From Candidatus Aminicenantota bacterium (GTDB taxonomy: Bacteria; Acidobacteriota; Aminicenantia; Aminicenantales; UBA4085), in assembly GCA_016867585.1 (NCBI GenBank), contig VGJF01000006.1, positions 1-33,948 on the forward strand: a stretch of DNA of 33,948 bases. The letters are read 5' to 3'. The notes beneath the pieces were generated by a model. It saw nothing but the letters and a program-made list of their open reading frames with translations, did not search any database and was not told the DNA's origin. How positions within the stretch are numbered: position 1 is the first letter of the stretch; each line of letters opens with the position of its first letter. This document shows, piece after piece, positions 26,715-33,948 of the stretch. A program made the position numbers and the translations under genes.

Positions 26715-26805
26715 ACCGGCCTCCTCCGCCCGGCGGCCTTGCGCCCCCGCGAGGATTGTGGCATCATGGGCCTCCGTTAGGATTTTCATTCACGGAGGAA
26801 GTCCC

Positions 26806-28260
26806 ATGGCATCGCCTCTCGCCGGCCTGGCGCCGGAACTTCTTTGGAAGCACTTCGACCGCATTCTCGGCATTCCCCGCTGCAGCGGGAGCGAAAAACC
26901 GCTGGGAGATTACATCGTCTCCCGGGCCAAGGCTTTGGGTTTGGTTTGGAAGCGGGATAAGGTCGGCAATGTCGTCGTCCGCAAGCCGGGCGCCCCGGGA
27001 CGGGATTCCGCGGCCTTCCTGGCCCTTCAGGGGCACATGGACATGGTTTGCGAGAAAAACTCCGACGTCGTCCACGACTTCGCCAAAGACCCCATCATCC
27101 CCGTCCTGAAAGACGGCTGGATCCAGGCCCGGGGGACGAGCCTCGGCTCGGACAATGGAATCGCCGTCGCGGCCTTCCTGGCGGTCATGGAAGACGCCTC
27201 TCTCGTCCACGGCCCGCTCGAATTCCTTTTCACCGTGGACGAGGAGCGCGGGCTGACCGGGGCCCGTTCCATACCGGCCGGATTCCTCCAAAGCCGGCGG
27301 ATGCTCAACCTCGACAGCGAGGAGGAGGGGACATACACCATCGGCTGTTCGGGGGGGGCCGACTCGGACTTCACCTTCCCCTTGAAGAGGCTCAAGGCCG
27401 CCGCCGGGAAATCCCTCCGGCTGTCCATTATGGGGCTCCGAGGCGGCCATTCCGGCCTCGACATCCATCTCGGCCGGGCCAACGCGATTAAAATCCTGGC
27501 CCGCGTCCTCTTCGAGGCCGGCTCAAAGTTTTCTTTTGCCTTGGGCCGCCTCGAAGGCGGGAGCAAGCACAACGCCATCCCCCGGGAGGCCCGAGCGGAT
27601 CTCGTCCTCGCCCCGGCGGAGGAGGCGCGCTTCCGGGCATTCCTCGACCGGACGTTGGCCGACGTCCGGGCCGAATTCGGGAGCGTCGAGGCCGATTTGG
27701 CCTGGAGTCTCGATCCCCTCCCGGGCCGGAACTTCAAACCGATGACCGAAAAATCGCGCCGCGGCCTGCTCGCCTTTCTCCTGGCCTGTCCGCACGGGGT
27801 CCTGAGGATGCACCCCGAGATCGCCGGCCTGACCGAAACCTCGAACAACCTGGCGATCGTTCGAACAACCCCTTCCTCGGCCCGCATCCTGACCAGCAGC
27901 CGAAGCTCGGTCGGGCCGGCCTTGGCCTCCGTCCGAAACTCCCTCAAGGCCCTGGCCCATTTGGCCGGCGCGTCCGTCCGCCAGCCCGAAGGATACCCGG
28001 GCTGGGCTCCGAACCTCCACTCGAGCCTCCTGGCCGAGATGCAGGCCATCCACGTCAAAGTCTTCGGGGCCGAAGCCAGGGTCGTGGCCGTCCACGCCGG
28101 CCTCGAGTGCGGGATCATCGGAGAAAAATTTCCGGGGATGGACATGATTTCCTTCGGGCCGAACATCCGCCATCCCCATTCGCCCGACGAGCGGGTCGAA
28201 GTCGCTTCCGTCCGGAAATTCTACGACTTCCTCCTGGCCGTCTTGAGGGAGCTCTCCTGA
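26806..28260 (+). CDS. pepD: Aminoacyl-histidine dipeptidase / beta-Ala-His dipeptidase (M20 family)
   Basis: LQGHMDMVCEKN, GTSLGSDNGIAVAAFLAVMED, TVDEERGLTGA, LNLDSEEEGTYTIGCSGGADS, HAGLECGIIGEKFPGMDMISFGPNIRHPHSPDERVEV. SD CACGGAGGAAG supports start 26806. Confidence 0.94.
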   Translation: MASPLAGLAPELLWKHFDRILGIPRCSGSEKPLGDYIVSRAKALGLVWKRDKVGNVVVRKPGAPGRDSAAFLALQGHMDMVCEKNSDVVHDFAKDPIIPVLKDGWIQARGTSLGSDNGIAVAAFLAVMEDASLVHGPLEFLFTVDEERGLTGARSIPAGFLQSRRMLNLDSEEEGTYTIGCSGGADSDFTFPLKRLKAAAGKSLRLSIMGLRGGHSGLDIHLGRANAIKILARVLFEAGSKFSFALGRLEGGSKHNAIPREARADLVLAPAEEARFRAFLDRTLADVRAEFGSVEADLAWSLDPLPGRNFKPMTEKSRRGLLAFLLACPHGVLRMHPEIAGLTETSNNLAIVRTTPSSARILTSSRSSVGPALASVRNSLKALAHLAGASVRQPEGYPGWAPNLHSSLLAEMQAIHVKVFGAEARVVAVHAGLECGIIGEKFPGMDMISFGPNIRHPHSPDERVEVASVRKFYDFLLAVLRELS

Positions 28261-28292
28261 GCTCCTCGACGTTCGTTCCGTGGAGGGATTTC

Positions 28293-31200
28293 ATGGGAAA
28301 GGTCAGATTCGCCTTCGTCCTCTGCCTGACGGCCGCTTGCCTCACGATCCCGGCCGCTTGCAAGAAGAAGCCGACCGCGTCGCGGCTCCCGGCCGGAGCC
28401 TCGACCGATATCAAGGGCGAACTCGCCGTTCTCCATGCCGGCCCTAAGGGAGACACGGCCTCGGTTCGGGACTTGGCCGAAGTCGTCGTCGTCTTCGATC
28501 ATCCCATGGCCGCTCTGGCCGCCGAGCCGTTCGAGGACCCGGAAGCCGTCCTCAAATTCGATCCTCCCCTGGAAGGCCGCTTCCGCTGGATGGGGACGAG
28601 GACGCTCGCCTTCATCCCCAAGGACAGGCTTCCTTTCGGGACCGAGATCGAGGCCACGATCCCTGCCGGCACCCGTTCGATCGACGGCTACGCCTTGAAA
28701 ACCGACTTCCGCTGGGCGTTCGCCACGGTCCGACCCCGTCTCATCCGGAACGATCCCCAAGATGGAGACGATCAGCGGCGGCTGGAGACCGACGTTCTCC
28801 TCGTGTTCAACCAGCCCGTGGACCCGTCCAAAGCGGCCTCCCACCTCGCTTTCACGGGGTCCACGGCCGGCGGGCCCGAACAGCCCGTCCCCTACGACTT
28901 GATCCCCGCCCTCGAAAAGCGCCTCAAGGAAGAGGGCCTTCCCTTTCCGTCCGAACAGACCCTCCTCCTCCGCCCCAAAGCCAAGCTCAAGCCCGAAACG
29001 GCCTATGCCGTCGAGATCAAAGCCGGCCTCCCCGGAAGGGAGGGGCCCCTAGGGATGGAGAAGAACGCCGTCATCCGGTTTGAAACATTCAAGAATTTCG
29101 CCTTCGAAGGCCTGGAGGACCAAGGGAAGCACGATCCCCGCGAACCTCTCCGGTTCCGTTTCTCCAACCGGGTCGTCTATAAAGACTTCGCGGCCAAGGT
29201 CAAATTCGAGCCTCCCGTCGAAATTCCGGACTATTACGCCGAATGGGATCATGCCAGCGAAAACCTATGGATTTCCATTCCTCTCCGGCCCGAGACGGCC
29301 TATACGGCCGTTGTTCCGGCCGACCTGGCCGATGATTTCGGAAATCGCCTGGGCCGCGAAGCCAAGGTTTCATTCGCCACCGGCTCTTACAGGCCTTCGA
29401 TCCGGATGACGACCGGACAGGGTGTCGTGGAAGCCTACGGCGACCTGACCTATCCCCTTCAGGCCGTCAACGTCTCCAAAGCCGGAGTCCGGGCCGTCCG
29501 TTTGTCCAAGATGGAGGTTGTCCCGCTTCTGGTCCGCGGACCCCTCTACGCCTCCAGCGAGCCCTTCGAAGCCCGGCCGGGGTTCACCGTCATTGAAAAA
29601 ACGCTGAGCTTCGCCCTTCCGCCGAACGAACGCCAGGCCGTTCCGATTCGTCTCGGCGAATTCGTCCCCTCGGGCAAGGGATTCCTCTTTCTCGAGCTCG
29701 ACACTTTTTCGGACGCCCGATGGGGACGATACCCCAAGGTCTTCCTCCAGGTCACCGAGCTCGGGATCACGGGGAAGTTCTCCCGGGAGAACAACCTCCT
29801 CTGGATCTCCGAACTCCGGACGGGAACGCCGGCCTCGAACGTCGAGGTCGAGTTGCGAAGCGACGCCAACGCCGTCTTGTGGAGGGGCCGAACGGATGCC
29901 GACGGCCTGGCCCGCGCGCCGGGATGGAAGGCTCTCGGGCTTCGCCCGATAAGCGGATGGGAGAAGCCTCGGCTCTGGGTCATCGCCTCGAGAGGCGACG
30001 ACGCCGCGCTCCTCTCGTCGGATTGGGGCACGGGAGTCGAACCCTATCGTTTCGACATCCCCTACGACTGGAATCCCGAGCCGGAAACCTCGGCCGGAAC
30101 CCTCTTCACCGAACGGGGGATCTACCGGGCCGGCGAGACCGTCCATATCAAGGGCATCCTCCGCCGCCGGGACGCGGGACGATGGGTCCTCCCCTCCGTC
30201 CGGGAGGTCGAATGCGAAATCCGCGATCCTTTCGGCAAGAGCGTCCACAAGGCGAAATCCCCCCTCGATGCCTTCGGATCCCTGGCCTTCGATTTCGAGA
30301 CGCGCGAAGACGCTCCCCTGGGATCCTACGACTTGACCGCGGTCATCCCTCCCGAGGGGCCGGGCCGACCGGAAACGCGGCTGTCCGAGTCTTTTCGCAT
30401 CGAGGCCTTCCGTCCGGCCGAATTCGAGGTCCATCTCCGCTCGCTCTCCCCGAGTTATGTCTTCGGGGCGACTTATGAGGCCGAAATCAAAGCCAATTAT
30501 CTCTTCGGCGGGGTCATGGCCGGCCAGCGGGCCGACTGGACGCTCCGCCTGAATCCCTCCGGATACAGACCTCCCGGACATAAGGGGTATGTTTTCGGCG
30601 ACGAGGCCGCCGCCTTCGACGAGGATATTCAGGCCGAAAGAAGCCGATTGATCGGGTCGGGCGGCGGGGAACTCGGCCAGGACGGCAAGCTGGCCTTGAA
30701 GATCCCCCTCCTGGCCGAAAAGGAGCGCTCGACGGTGAGCGCCGACCTCGAGGCCACGGTCCGGAGCCCGAGCCGGCGCCAGATCTCAAACCGTATCCAG
30801 ACCATCGTCCATCGGGGGTCCTTCTACATCGGATTGAGGCCCCGGACCTCGTTCCTCAAGAAGGGCGAGTCCCTGCCCGTCGAGGTCATGGCGGCCGCTC
30901 CCGACGGGAGGCTCGTTTCCGACAGACGGGTCAGCCTGAGCCTGGTCAAGCGGGAATGGCGCTCGGTCCGAAAATCCGGAGTCGGGGGGCGCCTCGAATG
31001 GATCTCGGAAACCGAGGACACGACCATCGCCACTCAGGATTTCCGGACCAAGGGCGAACCCGTCACCGTGGAGTTCCTTCCGGAAAAGTCCGGCTTGTAC
31101 GTCCTCAGCGCTTCGGCCCAAGATGAGGGCCGCAACGCGATCGCGACGACGACTTACGTTTACGTGACCGGCGCGGATTACGTTCCCTGGGAGAGGGAGG

Positions 31201-33948
31201 ACGACGACGTCCTGGAGCTTGTCGCCGACGCCGAAACCTACGCTCCGGGCGACAAAGCCAGGATCCTCGTCAAATCACCCTATGAAAGGGCCAAGGCCCT
31301 CGTCACCGTCGAACGGGAATTCATCCTCGAGTCCCGCGTCCTCGAGATCCAGGGCTCGACCCAGGAAATCGAGATCCCGGTGACATCCGACCTCATTCCG
31401 AATGCGTTCGTCTCCGTCCTCCTCCTCCAAGGCCGGACTTCCCACGCGACGTCCGAGCAGGTCGAGGACGTCGGGAAGCCGTCCTTCAAGATCGGCTATC
31501 TTAATCTCAAGGTCGACCCGGCGGAGAAACGGCTGACCGTCGACGTCGTCCCGGCCAAGGCGGTCTTCAAGCCGCGCGACCCGGTCGAAATCAAGATCCG
31601 GGTCAGGGACGTCCGAGGGGCGGGGGCCGAGTCCAGCCTGACCGTGGCCGTGGTCGATGTCGGCGTCTTGAACCTCATCGGCTATCAGACGCCCGACCCC
31701 TTCCCCAGTTTTTACGGGGAAAGACCGCTGTCGGTCGACACGTCGGAAACGCGCCTTCATGTCGTCGGCCAGCGCCATTACGGCGAAAAAGGGGAAAACA
31801 TCGGCGGCGGAGGGGCCGAGGCCGCCAGGGCCATGGGCCTCTCCGAAGTCGTCCTCCGCGGCGATTTCAAGTCGACGGCCTACTGGAACCCGTCCGTCCT
31901 GACCGACGCCTCGGGCGAAGCCGACGTCCGGTTCGTCCTCCCCGACAACCTCACGACCTTCAGGATCATGGTTGTGGCCCAGACCAAGGATTCCCTTTTC
32001 GGCCGCGGCGAGGCCTCCCTGAAGGTGGCCAAGCCCGTCCTCCTTCTCCCCGCCTTGCCTCGTTTCGCCAGGGTCGGCGACGCGTTCCAGGGCGGCGTCC
32101 TCGTCACCAATCATACCGACAAACCCGGTAAAGTCTCCCTGTCGCTCCAAGTCGAAGGCCTCGAGGCCGACGACAAGGGGATCGGCCGCGAGGCTTCTCT
32201 GGCCCCCGGCGAGTCCAAGGAAATCCTCTGGACTTTCGCGGCCAAAACGGCCGGCCGGGCCCGCTTCGCCTTCCGGGCGGCCATGGGGGGCGATTCCGAC
32301 GGCCTCGAAATCACGATTCCGGTCGAATGGCCTCGGCCGACGGAGACGGTCGGGTTTTTCGACGAGACCGAGACGGCCAAGGAAGAGACGATTGTCCTGC
32401 CGGGGGATGTCTTCCCCGACGCCGGCGGCATCGATTTTCAAGCTTCCGCCTCGGCCCTCAACGGCCTCGAAGCCTCGCTGGCCTACTTGACGGATTATCC
32501 GTATCTCTGCCTCGAACAGCGGCTCTCGAGCGTCCTCCCGTACCTCGTCGCGCCCCTGATCATCCGCGACCTCAAGCTGACGACCTTGAGCCAGGATGAG
32601 GTCGAGACGATGGTCCGGAGGCAGCTGCGGGAAATCTATGCCCACCAGAAAGACGGCGGAGGATTCAGTCTTTGGCCGGACTCCGCCTTCGAATCGCCCT
32701 TTTTGACGAGCTATGCCGCCTTCGCCATGCTCAAGGCCTTCGAGGCGGGCTATCCGATCGACCGGGGCCGGTTGAATGCCGCCCTGGACTACCTCCGCGT
32801 GTTCCTGCGGTCCAAGTACGACCCGGCGGCTTCTCCGTACGACCGACGGGGCTGGGCGACGACCCAGGCCTTCGCTCTTTATGACCTCGCCCTCGCCGGC
32901 CGCTTCGAGCCGGCCTACGGGGAAAAGCTCTTTCAGGAGCGAAGCCAGCTTTCGCTCTTCGGCCGGGCCATGCTTCTCAAGGCCCTCTTCCAGGGACAGG
33001 GCTCCCTCGGCGCCCGGGAAACGCTCGTCGGCGAATTTCTCAACGCCGCCAGGGTGACGGCCTCCTCGGCCCATTTCGAGGAGGCCGACGAGTCCCGGTT
33101 GGGCTGGATCTATTCGTCCAACACCCGGACGACGGCCGTCATCCTCCAGGCCCTCGTCGAAACGGGAAACCGGAACCCTCTCCTGCCGGACGCCGCCCGC
33201 TGGCTGGTCGAAAAGCGTCGAAGCGGCCGCTGGGCATCGACCCAAGAGAATTTCTTCGTCTTCTACGCCTTGAACGAATACTACCGGGTCTTCGAAAAAG
33301 GACGGCCCGACTTCAAGGCCAAGGCCGTTCTGGCCGACAAAGTCCTCCTCGAGGAAGCCTTCCGGAATATCCGTCAAACGGCCCGGGCCTCGGTCCCCCT
33401 GTCCGCTTTCCAGCCCGGCCGGCCTCTCCCCTTCCGGGCCGAAAAAACGGGCCCCGGGATGTTCTACTACGGCCTCCGCCTGACCTATGCCCCCGCCCGG
33501 AAGCTCGAGGCCCGCGACGAAGGATTTGCCGTCTACAAGAAAACGTCCGCCCTCGACGGTTCTCCGGTCGCCGCCGTCAAAGCCGGCTCGCTCGTCGTCG
33601 TCACCCTCGAGGTCGCCGTCCCCAAGGAGAGCCTCTTCGTCGTCGTCGAAGATCCCCTTCCGGCCGGGTTCGAGGCCGTCAACCCGGGTTTTCGCACCGA
33701 GAGCGAAGAGCGGCTCCGGGCGCTCTGGGCTCTCGACGACGAAGATTGGCGCCCCTGGTGGGAGGGTTTCAACCACGTTGAACTCCACGACAACCGGGTT
33801 CTCCTGTTCGCGGATTCGCTCCGACCCGGCCTCCACACCTACCGATATCTCGCCCGGGCCCTGACCTTCGGCGATTTTTCCGCGCCGGGAGTCAAGGTCG
33901 AGCAAATGTACGCCCCCGAAGTCTTCGGACGATCGGCCGAGCAGGTTT
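28293..33948 (+). CDS. Alpha-2-macroglobulin family protein, probable lipoprotein (C-terminus truncated by window end)
   Basis: MGKVRFAFVLCLTAACLTIPAACKKK...; the frame checks at 28293, at the CLEQ codons (32508-32519) and at the last codon (33945-33947). Family patterns LFTERGIYRAGETVHIKGILR, VLRGDFKSTAYWNPSVLTDASGEADVRFVLPDNLTTFRIMVVA, thioester YLCLEQR, terminal MYAPEVFGRSAEQV. Absent from the track as no stop lies in the window. Confidence 0.93.
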   Translation, partial: MGKVRFAFVLCLTAACLTIPAACKKKPTASRLPAGASTDIKGELAVLHAGPKGDTASVRDLAEVVVVFDHPMAALAAEPFEDPEAVLKFDPPLEGRFRWMGTRTLAFIPKDRLPFGTEIEATIPAGTRSIDGYALKTDFRWAFATVRPRLIRNDPQDGDDQRRLETDVLLVFNQPVDPSKAASHLAFTGSTAGGPEQPVPYDLIPALEKRLKEEGLPFPSEQTLLLRPKAKLKPETAYAVEIKAGLPGREGPLGMEKNAVIRFETFKNFAFEGLEDQGKHDPREPLRFRFSNRVVYKDFAAKVKFEPPVEIPDYYAEWDHASENLWISIPLRPETAYTAVVPADLADDFGNRLGREAKVSFATGSYRPSIRMTTGQGVVEAYGDLTYPLQAVNVSKAGVRAVRLSKMEVVPLLVRGPLYASSEPFEARPGFTVIEKTLSFALPPNERQAVPIRLGEFVPSGKGFLFLELDTFSDARWGRYPKVFLQVTELGITGKFSRENNLLWISELRTGTPASNVEVELRSDANAVLWRGRTDADGLARAPGWKALGLRPISGWEKPRLWVIASRGDDAALLSSDWGTGVEPYRFDIPYDWNPEPETSAGTLFTERGIYRAGETVHIKGILRRRDAGRWVLPSVREVECEIRDPFGKSVHKAKSPLDAFGSLAFDFETREDAPLGSYDLTAVIPPEGPGRPETRLSESFRIEAFRPAEFEVHLRSLSPSYVFGATYEAEIKANYLFGGVMAGQRADWTLRLNPSGYRPPGHKGYVFGDEAAAFDEDIQAERSRLIGSGGGELGQDGKLALKIPLLAEKERSTVSADLEATVRSPSRRQISNRIQTIVHRGSFYIGLRPRTSFLKKGESLPVEVMAAAPDGRLVSDRRVSLSLVKREWRSVRKSGVGGRLEWISETEDTTIATQDFRTKGEPVTVEFLPEKSGLYVLSASAQDEGRNAIATTTYVYVTGADYVPWEREDDDVLELVADAETYAPGDKARILVKSPYERAKALVTVEREFILESRVLEIQGSTQEIEIPVTSDLIPNAFVSVLLLQGRTSHATSEQVEDVGKPSFKIGYLNLKVDPAEKRLTVDVVPAKAVFKPRDPVEIKIRVRDVRGAGAESSLTVAVVDVGVLNLIGYQTPDPFPSFYGERPLSVDTSETRLHVVGQRHYGEKGENIGGGGAEAARAMGLSEVVLRGDFKSTAYWNPSVLTDASGEADVRFVLPDNLTTFRIMVVAQTKDSLFGRGEASLKVAKPVLLLPALPRFARVGDAFQGGVLVTNHTDKPGKVSLSLQVEGLEADDKGIGREASLAPGESKEILWTFAAKTAGRARFAFRAAMGGDSDGLEITIPVEWPRPTETVGFFDETETAKEETIVLPGDVFPDAGGIDFQASASALNGLEASLAYLTDYPYLCLEQRLSSVLPYLVAPLIIRDLKLTTLSQDEVETMVRRQLREIYAHQKDGGGFSLWPDSAFESPFLTSYAAFAMLKAFEAGYPIDRGRLNAALDYLRVFLRSKYDPAASPYDRRGWATTQAFALYDLALAGRFEPAYGEKLFQERSQLSLFGRAMLLKALFQGQGSLGARETLVGEFLNAARVTASSAHFEEADESRLGWIYSSNTRTTAVILQALVETGNRNPLLPDAARWLVEKRRSGRWASTQENFFVFYALNEYYRVFEKGRPDFKAKAVLADKVLLEEAFRNIRQTARASVPLSAFQPGRPLPFRAEKTGPGMFYYGLRLTYAPARKLEARDEGFAVYKKTSALDGSPVAAVKAGSLVVVTLEVAVPKESLFVVVEDPLPAGFEAVNPGFRTESEERLRALWALDDEDWRPWWEGFNHVELHDNRVLLFADSLRPGLHTYRYLARALTFGDFSAPGVKVEQMYAPEVFGRSAEQV

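Noticed and set aside
31275-33905. 876-aa minus-strand ORF antisense to the A2M gene
   Set aside because: Low-complexity acidic/Gly/Arg-rich translation with no family motifs. The sense frame is a clear A2M; GC-biased codon use avoids TTA/CTA/TCA, which keeps the antisense frame open.
1-33948. CRISPR arrays, tRNA/rRNA genes, transposases, phage or defence genes
   Set aside because: No repeats, cloverleaf-compatible intergenic stretches or matching protein motifs seen; nearly all sequence is occupied by housekeeping or metabolic CDSs.

Overview
A compact, high-GC bacterial chromosomal window that looks mostly like ordinary housekeeping and catabolic gene content. I see no rRNA, tRNA, CRISPR array, transposon, phage or toxin-antitoxin signal. 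About 28 CDSs are supported; two are cut by the window edges (N-terminal part of a secreted protein at 1-740 on -, and an alpha-2-macroglobulin at 28293-33948 on +). Main blocks: DUF362/ferredoxin protein; outer-membrane barrel; M20 peptidase; class V aminotransferase + short SerA; NifS; homocysteine methyltransferase; DUF4416; an eight-gene run asnS-rimO-pgpA-cinA-thpR-plsY-gpsA-TPR lipoprotein in which all seven junctions are the same 4-nt NTGA overlap; metK-ahcY on -; a pair of M16 peptidase-like proteins, neither with a recognisable HxxEH zinc motif; fused formiminotransferase-cyclodeaminase; a GGDEF protein; a ZnuABC-like metal transporter on -; pepD; and A2M. The content (peptidases, a histidine-degradation enzyme, A2M) fits a proteolytic Gram-negative-type bacterium. 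Candidatus Aminicenantes/Acidobacteriota is my guess and is not demonstrated. I do not see a clear undescribed defence or mobile system. The best leads are the doubly degenerate M16 pair, the overlap chain, the archaeal/Thermotoga-like AhcY, and four convergent junctions with almost no intergenic space. Most of the very long antisense ORFs in the track are codon-bias artefacts. All family assignments come from reading motifs by eye; no database search was run.
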